The notes under the pieces are model-generated. The model did no database searches. It was not told where the DNA came from and worked only from the letters and a program-made list of their open reading frames with translations. Position numbers and translations under genes: made by a program. Below are positions 17,316 through 26,879 of a stretch of DNA of 64,000 nucleotides, piece by piece (position 1 is the first letter of the stretch; the number at the start of each line of letters is the position of its first letter). The DNA comes from a bacterium. GTDB lineage: Bacteria > Krumholzibacteriota > Krumholzibacteriia > Krumholzibacteriales > Krumholzibacteriaceae. The stretch lies in NCBI GenBank assembly GCA_020350885.1, contig CP070727.1, positions 365,492 through 429,491 on the forward strand, in the 5' to 3' direction.

Positions 17316-19008
17316 CCAGCCACCATTCGTTCGCATTCCAGCTGTCGCCCGACTGCGTCGGATTGGGTCGGTACCCGTTGAGACGCTGCGGCATCGCATC
17401 GAGCTGTGTCACCCAGAGAAGGGGAATCATCGGTACCTCCGTAGCGAGTATCTCGTCAATGCGCTCGTAGATGGGTTTGCGTTCATCGAACAGCACCAGG
17501 CGACTCCCGCGGGCGAGCAATTCGGAGAGCTCGTCATGATTGATCCGCGAGAAGTTCTGCCCGACCGGTGGCAGGAAATCCCTTGAATAGCTCCCCTCCT
17601 TCGTGGAGGGATCCGGCGGCGTGAGGATCGCATACAACGCGATATCGAACTTCCCCCGCTTGAGCACCCCGCCCTCGTCGTAACTCGCATACATCACGGT
17701 CGGATGAAAATTGCGGATAGTGAGATCGACGCCAATCTTCCGATACTGCTCCTTGAGTACGAGCTGGGTTCGCTCCCTGTTCAGCATTCCGGCCGTGGTC
17801 ATGATCGAGAACGTAAGCGGTTCGCCCTCCCGCTCGCGTAGTCCGTCACCGTCCGTATCGATCCATCCCGCCTCCGTAAGCAGCCTGCGGGCGGCATCGG
17901 GATCATACCCATTCATGTGTTCCCACGTATCCGTATGGTACGGGGAGCTCGGATGCTCGTCGGAAAAAGCCGGTATCCACACATTCTCGTATATCTTCTC
18001 TGAGATCTCACGGCGATCGGTGGCGCGGGCCAGGGCCCGGCGCACTCGCCGGTCCCCGAGGATGTCATCCTCACAGTTCAGATCGAGATGCTCGTTGAAG
18101 AGGGCGGGATTCCTGTAAAGCCTGATACCGGCTACCGATTCGAGTACTGAAAGCAGCTCGTTCGGAGCGTTATCGATTGCCGTGACACCACCCGTTTCGA
18201 GCTGCAGGAGCAAAGCGTTTTCATCCGGCACAAACCGTATCATGATCTCATCAAGGTACGGTCCCTCACCGTAATAATCCTCGTTGGCCCGTACCGTCAG
18301 ATGTGATCCCGGTACCCACTCACCGAACACGAACGGGCCCGACCCGACGGGTTGCCGGTGGAAACCGGCACTCTGGAAGTCGGGACCGAGCTTGTCGGAG
18401 AGCAGGTGCTCCGGCAGCACCGATTCATCGTAGAAGCAGTCGCCGACGAAGTTTGCATAGACCTCACGCAGGTGAAAGACAACCGTGTGATCATCGGGGG
18501 TTTCGAGGCGATCGATGACCTCCCACCCCTGGCGGGTCTCAACATTGATCTCCGGGTGCATCATGAGCTCGTACGTGAACCTGACATCGGCCGAGGTGAC
18601 CGGCGCACCGTCGTGCCACCGGGCATCCGGCCGGAGATGGTATGTATAGGTGAGATAATCTCTCGAGATACCACCGTTCTCCACACTCGGCACCTCAGTG
18701 ATGATATCGCACACGAGCTCCATCCGTTCGTTGTGCTTGACGAACTTGCTGAAGATGAAATTGCAAACGTAGACACCGGTGACCATGGTGTTTACAGCCT
18801 CATTGAGGATCTCGGGCTCCTGCTGCATCCCGATGACGAGCCGACCGCCCCGGCGCGGCACGGTCCCGTTCCCCCCGCCGTCCCGGCCCGTCCCGATGCC
18901 GACATCCCCCAGAGCGCCGCCCGAATCCCCACCGGCATCCCCGCTGCAACCAATGACACCCGTGTACATTACCAGCAACAAAATCAGGCATATACGCCTC
19001 GGTAGCAT
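17305..19008 (-). CDS. Extracellular solute-binding lipoprotein, family 5 (peptide type)
   Basis: A 567-residue periplasmic binding protein for an oligopeptide-type ABC importer. It has a lipoprotein signal peptide (MLPRRICLILLLVMYT, then V-I-G-C as lipobox) followed by a Gly/Asp-rich linker to about residue 50. The family 5 fold is marked by YHLRPDARWHDGAPVTSADV, VGSGPFVFGEW, and RRALARATDR. Some members bind nickel, sugars or haem, so peptide binding is the likely but not proven role. GGAGG is 5 nt upstream of the ATG. It is the first gene of an operon with the beta-CASP protein and two permeases. Confidence 0.93.
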   Translation of the reverse strand: MLPRRICLILLLVMYTGVIGCSGDAGGDSGGALGDVGIGTGRDGGGNGTVPRRGGRLVIGMQQEPEILNEAVNTMVTGVYVCNFIFSKFVKHNERMELVCDIITEVPSVENGGISRDYLTYTYHLRPDARWHDGAPVTSADVRFTYELMMHPEINVETRQGWEVIDRLETPDDHTVVFHLREVYANFVGDCFYDESVLPEHLLSDKLGPDFQSAGFHRQPVGSGPFVFGEWVPGSHLTVRANEDYYGEGPYLDEIMIRFVPDENALLLQLETGGVTAIDNAPNELLSVLESVAGIRLYRNPALFNEHLDLNCEDDILGDRRVRRALARATDRREISEKIYENVWIPAFSDEHPSSPYHTDTWEHMNGYDPDAARRLLTEAGWIDTDGDGLREREGEPLTFSIMTTAGMLNRERTQLVLKEQYRKIGVDLTIRNFHPTVMYASYDEGGVLKRGKFDIALYAILTPPDPSTKEGSYSRDFLPPVGQNFSRINHDELSELLARGSRLVLFDERKPIYERIDEILATEVPMIPLLWVTQLDAMPQRLNGYRPNPTQSGDSWNANEWWLDEE

Positions 19009-19200
19009 TGTATCCTCCCGTGATTATGAATTCAGACACACCGACCCGTACTTCTTCATGCATGCTGCATGCCAGTAAATTAGATTAATAAATAATACAT
19101 TAGGGGATTCACATGACGGTCATGGACCCGGTATCCGGGTAAGCCAGCCTGCCTCCGTTTTAAACCGGACCGGCCACCCGAGAGGCGTAATGGGCGGATG

Positions 19201-19749
19201 CTAGCTAACGATACGAACGAATTCATCGACCGGGAGACGCTCCGGCCGCCGCCCCTCGGTCTCGGTCTGCTTCTGCGACAGGTTCGGTGTCGGCGAAGCG
19301 GCGTGTCTACCGACCATGACGAGTGTGATGACCTTCATCTCATCCGGAATGGCAAGGATCTTCTTCACAGCTTCCTCGTCGAAGCCGGCAATCGGATGTG
19401 CCACGAGGCCGAGCTCGGTTGCCCGCATTATCATCAACCCGACGGAGAGACCCGTGTCAAAGAGGTAGTACTCCCTCCCGGTAATCTCACAATCATAATC
19501 GTGTCTGCTGTACACGGCGACGATCAGCGAGGCGTCCCGGCACCATTCGTTTCCCTTCGAAAGGGCATCATGAAGCTCGGCGAGACGATTGCTTCCGAAT
19601 ACGAAGACGTAGCGCCATGGCTGTTTATTGAAACAGGAAGGGGCGAGGGACGAACACGTTGCGAGATCATGAACCAGATCGGTCGTGATCTCTACGGGCT
19701 CGAGCGATCGATAGGCCCTTCGCCTTTGAATTGCTACATGTACATCCAT
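19201..19749 (-). CDS. Nitroreductase-family FMN oxidoreductase
   Basis: A 182-residue flavoprotein of the nitroreductase superfamily. It starts with DVHVAIQRRRAYRSLEP, where the RRRAYR stretch binds FMN phosphate. APSCFNKQPWRYVFV, then GLSVGLMIMRATELGLVAHPI and a final IPDEMKVITLVMVG follow the family order. The protein is on the short side of the family. AGGAG is 10 nt upstream of the chosen ATG at 19749; the longest frame upstream overlaps ccsA and is not coding. It is 26 bp after ccsA, so it may be co-transcribed with the cytochrome c maturation genes. Substrate unknown. Confidence 0.88.
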   Translation of the reverse strand: MDVHVAIQRRRAYRSLEPVEITTDLVHDLATCSSLAPSCFNKQPWRYVFVFGSNRLAELHDALSKGNEWCRDASLIVAVYSRHDYDCEITGREYYLFDTGLSVGLMIMRATELGLVAHPIAGFDEEAVKKILAIPDEMKVITLVMVGRHAASPTPNLSQKQTETEGRRPERLPVDEFVRIVS

Positions 19750-19775
19750 CTGTACCCGTCTCCTTTCTGCCGGTC

Positions 19776-20585
19776 TTAGATATAGGCGTGAAGTCCCCCG
19801 AAGAATAGATTCCCCACGAACGAGATCACGAAGATCACAAACCCGACGATGGCACAGACGGCAAGCGCGCGCCCGCGCCACTTCCCGCGTATATCCTGGT
19901 GTAGAACCAGTGTATAGAAGAGCCATATCACCAGTGAGCCGGTCTCCTTTGGATCCCAGCTCCAGAATGATCCCCACGCCGACTGAGCCCAGATCGCACC
20001 GGCAAAGAGCGCACCGATCGTAAAGAGCGGATATCCTATACGGATCGAGCGTGAGATGAACTCCTCGAGAAAATCACGTGACGGGTAGAAGTCGGCCCCA
20101 TCACCACCCCTATACCGGATCAGGTATACGATCCCTCCGCCCGCTGCTATGATAAATGCACCTTCGGCCAGGGCGGCCATCACCACGTGTATGTAAAACC
20201 AGTAGCTCTGCAAGGCCGGCATGAGTTGCTTCGACGCTTCCTTGGGAAGCAGCGATGCTATGACGAGTACGATCAGCAGGATCGGAGTGATGATGACCCC
20301 GAACACCATCCGGCGAAACCTCGCGAGGATAACTACAAAGGCCACAGCGACGAGCCACGACATGGTGAGTGCATACTCGAACATCGTCGAGAAGGGAGGA
20401 TGCGTGCTGATCCACCATCGTGCAATAAGGCCTGCGGTATGAAAGGCCAATGCGACACAGAAGAGTACGGTGGCCATGATACCGATACTCCGTCTCTTCA
20501 GGGAGACGAAGACGGTGTAGGCGAGAAACGATACCAGGTAACACCAGAAGCTGGTCCAGAAGAAATCGATATCGGCTGCATGCAT
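19776..20585 (-). CDS. ccsA: Cytochrome c maturation protein CcsA (System II)
   Basis: A 269-residue inner-membrane protein with about eight hydrophobic segments. The hallmark is the Trp-rich haem-handling motif WGSFWSWDPKETGSLVIW near residues 205-222. Conserved His residues lie in the flanking helices (HTAGL, STHPPFSTMFEY, HVVMAALAEG, LVLHQDIRGKWRG). Together with ResB/Ccs1 it forms the System II synthase that delivers and attaches haem to apocytochromes c outside the cytoplasmic membrane. It follows resB by 21 bp. Confidence 0.95.
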   Translation of the reverse strand: MHAADIDFFWTSFWCYLVSFLAYTVFVSLKRRSIGIMATVLFCVALAFHTAGLIARWWISTHPPFSTMFEYALTMSWLVAVAFVVILARFRRMVFGVIITPILLIVLVIASLLPKEASKQLMPALQSYWFYIHVVMAALAEGAFIIAAGGGIVYLIRYRGGDGADFYPSRDFLEEFISRSIRIGYPLFTIGALFAGAIWAQSAWGSFWSWDPKETGSLVIWLFYTLVLHQDIRGKWRGRALAVCAIVGFVIFVISFVGNLFFGGLHAYI

Positions 20586-20606
20586 TACACATCAACTCCC
20601 AACATA

Positions 20607-22082
20607 TCAGTGCAAACGGCTGCCGGCGATCGTCCCCCGCAGCTCGTCCTGTAATGCTCCCTTCAATCTCCCCAGCTCGCGCTCGAGACCGACTTTCCAC
20701 CGGTACTCGATTCCCGCTATGACGAGGCCTTCCGGACCGACGGCTCCCGAGATCAGGCGGTAGTTGAACAGTAAGAGAACGATCAAGCCTATCGTGGCGA
20801 TGGCAATACCTCCAAGGAACACGGACGATCCGGGATTGGTACCGATCTGGAGCCCCGTGAGGAGGACCGGCTCGATATCAGTGAGCACGAAGCTGCCAGT
20901 TTTCTCGAAACGGCTGTTGAACCGCCGGTGGTGCAGAAAGAGCCATCCGCGCTCGGGCGCCCCTCCGCTCTGCACCTCGATCTCCAGCGCCGGGTTCGCC
21001 ATCGTAGCACTCGCCGAATACGGCCCCTGTGCCCCCACCCTGAAATCAGGTAGGAACCTCAGGGCGGAAAGCACCGCATCGCCCCCGGGTAGCTGAATCT
21101 CGTGCCCCGGCCTGACGGTAAGCGGTACCGTCCCCAGCCTGCCCTTTGCTGCGAACTCGATCCGGGCCCACCTGAATTCATCCTCATCCACGTAGTAGGA
21201 GCTCTGGTGAATGTCGAATTCCTTATAGTGCAGAGGATGATTGACCTCGATATCCGCGACGAGCACGGTATTACCCTCTTCGTTTATAACAGAAACCCTG
21301 GAGATATAGTCCCGTATCTCCAAACGCCCGGTTGTTATAATCCGGAAATCCTCGATACGAAGCGACTCGGAGCCTTCACCGAGGGGCAGGAGATCACCCG
21401 CCCGCCCGTAGAGCACCTCCGTCCACCCCCAGATACCCCCGATCACACCACCCACTGTGATGATGAGAATGCCGATATGAAAGAGAAAATTCCCCACGAA
21501 CCGCCACCGTCCCCCCACAGCCGAGAAGAGGATCCCCCCCTCCCCGTCCCGTGAAGCCACACGGTACCCCTTGCGGGAGAGGACCGTTCTGACCCCCGCA
21601 AAGAGTGATTGCATGGTATCATCGTCCGCCCGCTCATGGCGCCCGTATTTTTTCCCGTAATGGGTGAGCACATCACGCCCACCGCCCCGTGCTGCTGAGA
21701 GATCGCTCCAGGCGAACTCGATGCGGGGAAGTTTCTTCGAGAGCGCCTTCGTACCGGCGGGTATTTTGATGCGGAAAGAACGAATGATGAATCGATTCCA
21801 GCGGGTTATCAAACAGAGTAGCAGAACGACAAAGAAGAGGGCAAGAACGGCGGTATACCAGAAGGAGTGGAACGGATCGTAGAGCCCGAAGAGATCAACC
21901 AACCACACCGCGGTCTTCCCCCAGAGCTTCACGTACATATCGCGCCGGTGCTCGAAATCCGCCGGAAAGACCTCGCTGCATATCCATCCGGCCGCGCTCG
22001 CGCCAAGCAGGACCGCAATGACGGCTACGGCGAACCGGTAGGTTACGAGGTCTTCCCTGATTCTCTGTGCAAGATTCCGCAA
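20607..22082 (-). CDS. resB: Cytochrome c maturation protein ResB/Ccs1 (System II)
   Basis: A 491-residue partner of CcsA. Membrane segments are at about 15-36, 66-90, 184-206 and 420-440, with a large extracytoplasmic domain between the third and fourth, as expected of Ccs1. Marks are RWRFVGNFLFHIGILIITVGGV, HYKEFDIHQSSYY, and FLGGIAIATIGLIVLLLF in the last helix. The start is TTG at 22082 with AAAGGTG 5 nt upstream. The gene is divergent from the DUF885-like lipoprotein gene. Presence of System II implies that the organism makes c-type cytochromes. Confidence 0.93.
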   Translation of the reverse strand: MRNLAQRIREDLVTYRFAVAVIAVLLGASAAGWICSEVFPADFEHRRDMYVKLWGKTAVWLVDLFGLYDPFHSFWYTAVLALFFVVLLLCLITRWNRFIIRSFRIKIPAGTKALSKKLPRIEFAWSDLSAARGGGRDVLTHYGKKYGRHERADDDTMQSLFAGVRTVLSRKGYRVASRDGEGGILFSAVGGRWRFVGNFLFHIGILIITVGGVIGGIWGWTEVLYGRAGDLLPLGEGSESLRIEDFRIITTGRLEIRDYISRVSVINEEGNTVLVADIEVNHPLHYKEFDIHQSSYYVDEDEFRWARIEFAAKGRLGTVPLTVRPGHEIQLPGGDAVLSALRFLPDFRVGAQGPYSASATMANPALEIEVQSGGAPERGWLFLHHRRFNSRFEKTGSFVLTDIEPVLLTGLQIGTNPGSSVFLGGIAIATIGLIVLLLFNYRLISGAVGPEGLVIAGIEYRWKVGLERELGRLKGALQDELRGTIAGSRLH

Positions 22083-22114
22083 TCCGACACCTTTCTGTCT
22101 GCGCTATAGTAAAC

Positions 22115-22130
22115 TGGAACGGATGTTCCA
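22115..22130. promoter_or_regulatory. Palindromic site in the resB / DUF885-like divergent intergenic region
   Basis: TGGAAC and GTTCCA are perfect inverted arms separated by GGAT, 33 bp upstream of resB and about 108 bp upstream of the plus-strand lipoprotein gene. The size and place fit an operator for a dimeric regulator. No regulator gene is nearby, so this is a weak call. Confidence 0.3.
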
Positions 22131-22237
22131 TGCAAGGGGCGAGCTGAAGTGAATTCTATTTGCCCCTCGCACCATAAAAGGTTATAAACGTATGATGATC
22201 GATCCGTTCCGTACATCGATCGTTTACGATCCGACAC

Positions 22238-23938
22238 GTGGCGGGAAAGGTGATCACCGGAAAAAGATTCATACGTTGCTCGATATGCATCCTGCTTGCG
22301 CTTGTGCTCGGCATGTGCGGCGGGAAGGGTGAGGATCCCCAGAGTGAGGCCCGGTATGCAGAGTTCGAGCGGAAAATCGTAGACCTGTACTGCGATCTTC
22401 ATCCACTCGTCAGCTCGAGGCTCGGACTCTACCGGGCCGATTCACTCCTCTTCACTTTCTCGGAGCGAGAGCTCGTCGAGGCTGCGCATCGCCTGAACGG
22501 CCTGCTCGACGATCTCGATGGATTCGATCTCTCGGCTCTTGCACCTCATCGCATCGATAACCTCGAGTTGCTCGCCAACTGGATCAAGGGTGAGCTCTTT
22601 GCACTGGAGACCGTCCGGAATCATCGGAGGAACCCATTGCTCTACTGCTGGATGATCGAGGAGGCCCTCTGCGGCCCATGCACGAGGATCGATGCCCCCT
22701 ACGACGGAGAGCGTGCCGCCTACGAAAAGCGTATCGCCCGGATTCCCGCACTTTGTGCACATGCCAGGGACCACCTTACTGATCCTGCGCAGCCACACGT
22801 GAGGCTGTCGATCGATCTCCTCGACCGGCTCCTCACCTTATTTGCAGAGATCGAGGCCCGTGCATCGAGACGGTATGGCTCGCCGATCGGACCGATCGAC
22901 GAAGTGAGAAGTGCCGTCGAAGAATTCCTTGACTACATCGAATATGACCTCTCGCAGTATGCGTTCGGGCGCTTGATACTCGGCTCCGAAAACCTCTCCA
23001 AGATCCTGATTTACGACGAGCTCCTCGACATCGATGTGAACAAGATGGTACAAGAGGCGGAACGGGCGATCCGCAAGCTCGAGAGCCAGGCCCTGTCTCT
23101 CGAGAAGAGCCTGGAGAGCATTGCCGTGCCCGGGGAAGACATGCTCTGCACCGGGATGCCGATCGACTCGTGCATCAAGGAGCTCATCTCAGAGATCGAC
23201 ACCAGGAGTTACGAAGGAAAACTGATTGAGCGTATTGAGGAGGAAAGAATAGAAATTGTATTCAACGGGTGCCGGGATGCCTCCGGTGAGCTGCCCGCAA
23301 ATCCCTATCTCACGATACCGCCACCGGACGAACCGTTCTCGTTCGCGGTATTCACACCGCCCTTCTCGGGACGGGACGCTGCCACCTCCCTCTACATGCC
23401 GCGTAATCTTCCGGATGATACGGATACACTGCTCTACCAGCTTCTATCCGCTTCTGCAATCGTACGATCGATCGGATTCGAACGGATAGAGAGGGGGGAC
23501 ACGTTGCGCACCATCGTCGGCGGGCAGACGTTTCGTATAGCCTGGAGGATCCACAACCTGATGGATTGTATCGAGACCTTCCCCGAAAAAAGGCTCCTGT
23601 TGCAGTCGATATTCATGCGGGAGAAGATCCACGCCCTTGCACGGATGATCGTCGTCTTCAAACTGCATGCAGGAACATTCACCTCCGAGTCCGCCATCGA
23701 GTACCTGTCCACCACGGCCGGTGTGTCCATGCGACGTGCCGGGTACGAGGTCACCCTCGCCGCTTCTTCCCCTTCACTGGCCTACAGTGGATTATGCATC
23801 CTCATGCTCGAAGAGATGGTAAAGAAAGCCGGCCTGGCAAGGGGCAGAAAGAAACCGCATCGGTTCGTACGGCAACTCCTCCTCGACAATCTCGACCTGC
23901 CGCTCCCTATGATCCAAAACAGAATTCCCGGGAAGTGA
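22238..23938 (+). CDS. DUF885-like exported protein lacking the metal-binding motif
   Basis: A 566-residue protein with an N-terminal signal (basic start, then CSICILLALVLGMCGG; a Cys after L-G-M could be a non-ideal lipobox). The N-terminal half follows the DUF885 pattern: DLHPLVSSRLGLYRAD, IDNLELLANWIKGELFALE, RNPLLYCWMIEEAL and then KRIARIPALCAHARDHL. The C-terminal half keeps the order of later DUF885 segments (HAGTFTSESAIEYL, a Pro-x-x-A-Y stretch at SPSLAYSGL) but has no HEGxPGH; the equivalent region reads LYQLLSASAIVRSIGFE. So the zinc-peptidase site is probably lost. The start is GTG at 22238 or GTG at 22250 (GGGAAAG before it). Confidence 0.65.
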   Translation: MAGKVITGKRFIRCSICILLALVLGMCGGKGEDPQSEARYAEFERKIVDLYCDLHPLVSSRLGLYRADSLLFTFSERELVEAAHRLNGLLDDLDGFDLSALAPHRIDNLELLANWIKGELFALETVRNHRRNPLLYCWMIEEALCGPCTRIDAPYDGERAAYEKRIARIPALCAHARDHLTDPAQPHVRLSIDLLDRLLTLFAEIEARASRRYGSPIGPIDEVRSAVEEFLDYIEYDLSQYAFGRLILGSENLSKILIYDELLDIDVNKMVQEAERAIRKLESQALSLEKSLESIAVPGEDMLCTGMPIDSCIKELISEIDTRSYEGKLIERIEEERIEIVFNGCRDASGELPANPYLTIPPPDEPFSFAVFTPPFSGRDAATSLYMPRNLPDDTDTLLYQLLSASAIVRSIGFERIERGDTLRTIVGGQTFRIAWRIHNLMDCIETFPEKRLLLQSIFMREKIHALARMIVVFKLHAGTFTSESAIEYLSTTAGVSMRRAGYEVTLAASSPSLAYSGLCILMLEEMVKKAGLARGRKKPHRFVRQLLLDNLDLPLPMIQNRIPGK

Positions 23939-24032
23939 TGGTATACGGTGGGCCTCCCGCAGGGTAGCCGGTCACGGGGTCATCCGGTTCGGCCGGTCTC
24001 GAAACGAGTGGGAAGGGAAGGTGCGAAATCGC

Positions 24033-25763
24033 CTACCTGTTCCGGCCAAACGGTGCATCGGGCGCCTCGAAGACGATCTCACCGCCCAGGATCGTGGCCA
24101 GCACCCGTATATCCGGTATCCTTTCCGGCTCAATACGCATGATGTCCTCCGAGAGGACGATGAAATCTGCGAGTTTGCCTGGTGTAATGGTGCCGCGCAG
24201 GTCCTCCTCATGGGCGGCGTAGGCCGCATCGATGGAAAACGCCCGCACCGCCTCATCGACCGTCAGGCACTGATCGGGTATCCATCCACCCGGCGGACTC
24301 CCCCCGCGGTCCATTCGTGTCACCGCCGCATATATCCCCAGCAGCGGATCTATCGATTCGACCGGGAAATCAGAACCGCCGGGAATTCTGCAGCCGGAGG
24401 AGACGAGGGAACGCCACGCGTAGGCGCCGGCCAGCCGTTGCTCGCCGAGGCGCGCACCCGCCCACGGCATGTCGGATGTGCAGTGCGTGAATTGCATGGA
24501 TGGTAGAACGCCGAGCCGGGCGAACCGGCCTATATCCTCCGGTGCGATCACCTGGGCATGCTCTACCCGGTGCCGCATATCGGAGGCGGGATACTCGGCG
24601 AGAATCCGCTCCAGTATATCGAGCATCATTCTGTTGCCGCCATCACCGATGGCATGAGTCGCCGTCTGGAACCCCTTCCGGTGACATCTCATGATCCTGC
24701 GATACAGCGTCTCGGGGTCCTCCACCACGATGCCCCTGTTACCGGGATCGTCGGAATAATCCTCGAGCAAAGCGGCGCTCCGCGCCCCCAGTGAACCATC
24801 GGCGTAGAATTTCACACCGACGACCGAAAGGCGGTTATCGGCGTATCCCCTGAGCGGCCCGGCGGCGAGAAGGCTGTCGAGATCCTCCTCGTCATTACTG
24901 AAATAGAGTGTGAGCCTGAACGGCAGCTCCTCCCGATCGAACAGCTCGCGGTAGATTGAAATCGTCTCACTCCCGACACCCATCTCGTGCACACCGACGA
25001 GCCCGGTGGAGAGGCATTCACGGGCCGCCTGCCGTATAAGCAGCCTCTTCTGCTGGCGTGTCAGGGTCGGTACCGCGTCGCTGACAAGGTCGATGGCGTT
25101 ATCGATGAGCAGGCCTGTCGGTACTCCGTTTCCATCCCGCACGATCTTCCCGCCCCCCGGGTCGATCGTGGTTCCTGTAATTCCGGCCAGACGCAGAGCC
25201 TCGGAGTTCGCAACGGCCGCATGTCCGCACACCCTGACCAGAAACACCGGATTATTCGGGGCCAGTGAGTCGAGCGCACCCTTCCCGGGGAAGTGCGGAT
25301 CAGGCCAGTCATTCTGATCCCAGCCACGCCCGACGATCCATGCACCCTCACCGGCCGACCGCAATCGATCGGTGAGCCTGTCGAGCACCTCGGTAAACGA
25401 TTTGGTTCCAACCAGATCAACCTTCTCTTTCACCTTGGCATAACCCATGAAATGAGCATGCGCATCGATGAGTCCCGGTATGACCGTCTTTTGGCCGAGG
25501 TCGAACCGTTGGGCCTGCGGACCGCAGGTAGCGAGGAGCTCGCGTGAGTCCCCGACCGTTACGATGCGGCCGCCCCCGACGGCGACCGCCTCGGCACGGG
25601 GCAGTTCTGCATCCAAGGTATACAGTTTTCCGTTGTAGAACACGGCCTCCACTCTCGCACGTCCCTTAATCTCCGCTGCAGCGCCCCCACGACCGCCGGA
25701 CCATGTCATCGCCACGATACACGCTGCCAAGAGTAACAGGCAGATAACCGTTTCCCGGTTCAT
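24033..25763 (-). CDS. Exported YtcJ-like amidohydrolase
   Basis: A 576-residue metal-dependent hydrolase of the amidohydrolase superfamily, YtcJ/NfdA subgroup, predicted to act on N-acyl or formamide compounds. A signal peptide or anchor spans residues 5-20 (TVICLLLLAACIVAMTW). Metal motif VIPGLIDAHAHF, then RVEHAQVI and a C-terminal PGGSDFPVESIDPLLGIYAAVTR (catalytic Asp) and LTVDEAVRAFSIDAAYA match the group, as does the closing beta-sandwich part GTITPGKLADFIVL. A periplasmic site is likely. It is convergent with the DUF885-like gene and divergent from the rhomboid. Confidence 0.92.
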   Translation of the reverse strand: MNRETVICLLLLAACIVAMTWSGGRGGAAAEIKGRARVEAVFYNGKLYTLDAELPRAEAVAVGGGRIVTVGDSRELLATCGPQAQRFDLGQKTVIPGLIDAHAHFMGYAKVKEKVDLVGTKSFTEVLDRLTDRLRSAGEGAWIVGRGWDQNDWPDPHFPGKGALDSLAPNNPVFLVRVCGHAAVANSEALRLAGITGTTIDPGGGKIVRDGNGVPTGLLIDNAIDLVSDAVPTLTRQQKRLLIRQAARECLSTGLVGVHEMGVGSETISIYRELFDREELPFRLTLYFSNDEEDLDSLLAAGPLRGYADNRLSVVGVKFYADGSLGARSAALLEDYSDDPGNRGIVVEDPETLYRRIMRCHRKGFQTATHAIGDGGNRMMLDILERILAEYPASDMRHRVEHAQVIAPEDIGRFARLGVLPSMQFTHCTSDMPWAGARLGEQRLAGAYAWRSLVSSGCRIPGGSDFPVESIDPLLGIYAAVTRMDRGGSPPGGWIPDQCLTVDEAVRAFSIDAAYAAHEEDLRGTITPGKLADFIVLSEDIMRIEPERIPDIRVLATILGGEIVFEAPDAPFGRNR

Positions 25764-25932
25764 CGCTCCTAGCTCCCCTGCACCGGACGATCTGTCACGG
25801 GCATTGGCGTCAAGTCATTGCGGTTGCCACCGCCCGCCTTCCTGCGGAAAACGGTCTACGTGTGCCGGGCAACCGGAAGTGAAACTACCACACAATTTCC
25901 ATACAGTCGAGGTAAAAAGGATTGTTCTTCGG

Positions 25933-25961
25933 TTGCCTGATATCGGACAATTCATTATCAT
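25933..25961 (+). promoter_or_regulatory. Putative sigma-70-type promoter of the rhomboid gene
   Basis: TTGCCT at 25933-25938 and TATCAT at 25956-25961 are separated by 17 nt. Transcription would start about 27 nt before the preferred ATG at 25995. Confidence 0.45.
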
Positions 25962-25994
25962 CTTAGGGATCAGGTTGGAATGCAAAGGAAACGT

Positions 25995-26813
25995 ATGATG
26001 CAGTACTACTACCGGCAATCGGGGAATCCGTTCGTGAATGTATGGCGTCGAAGCCTGGTCAACAAGATCATCTTCATCAACGTCGCCGTCTTTATAGTCC
26101 TGCTGTTCCTCGATCGCTCGATCACCATGCCAGCATTCAGCCTCGTTCCGAGATTTGTCGTGACGAAAGGGTATGTCTGGCAGCTCGTCACCTACATGTT
26201 CATTCACTATGATTTTATCCATATCGCACTAAACATGTTCGTCATCTGGATGTTTGGAACCATCCTCGAAAGCAGCTGGGGAAGCAGTCGGTTCTTGCGG
26301 TTCTATCTATTCTGCGGTCTCGGTGGTGCCGTCTTGAGCTTCCTTCCTCCGTCCTTCAACTCCTTCATTTACGGTGCCTCCGGAGCCGCCTACGGTGCCC
26401 TTGCCGCGTTCGCGGTTCTCTATCCCTACAACGAAATCTATTTTCTGGGGATCTTCCCCGTGAAAGCCCGTACACTCGTCATCGTATTCGTTGCAATCGA
26501 GCTGCTCCTCGGATTCAGCGGAGGAACGGGGATAGCCCATCTCGCACATCTCGGCGGCATGGTTGCGGGGGTACTGTACACGAGGCGTGATCACCGGGGG
26601 TGGTGGTTCTGGTCGAAGATCGATGCGCTCGTACCGAAACTTCCGGTTCGCATATCATTCGACCGGGATGCCCAATCGCAGAACGATGATATCGATGATC
26701 CGGGGAAGATCGACTCGATACTCGATAAGATCGCCGCAAAGGGATACGAAAATCTCACCGAGACCGAAAAGCGGATACTGGAGAATTATTCACGGAAAAC
26801 GCAGAAGCATTAG
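25995..26813 (+). CDS. Rhomboid-family intramembrane serine protease
   Basis: A 272-residue inner-membrane protease. Six or so membrane segments carry the rhomboid marks: YMFIHYDFIHIALNMFVIWMF (the H-x-x-x-N region), the catalytic Ser129 in YGASGAAYG and the catalytic His185 in AHLAHLGGMVAG. The soluble tail (after about 205) ends with a helical stretch DKIAAKGYENLTETEKRIL seen in many bacterial rhomboids. I prefer the ATG at 25995 because AAGGA is 5 nt upstream; the frame also starts at an ATG at 25980. A promoter-like pair lies at 25933-25961. Substrate unknown. Confidence 0.92.
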   Translation: MMQYYYRQSGNPFVNVWRRSLVNKIIFINVAVFIVLLFLDRSITMPAFSLVPRFVVTKGYVWQLVTYMFIHYDFIHIALNMFVIWMFGTILESSWGSSRFLRFYLFCGLGGAVLSFLPPSFNSFIYGASGAAYGALAAFAVLYPYNEIYFLGIFPVKARTLVIVFVAIELLLGFSGGTGIAHLAHLGGMVAGVLYTRRDHRGWWFWSKIDALVPKLPVRISFDRDAQSQNDDIDDPGKIDSILDKIAAKGYENLTETEKRILENYSRKTQKH

Positions 26814-26879
26814 CCCCATCGACGCCCTACAGCTCCTCCGGGGCAGCGCCAATGCTACATCCACGCCGGGACCCGTACG

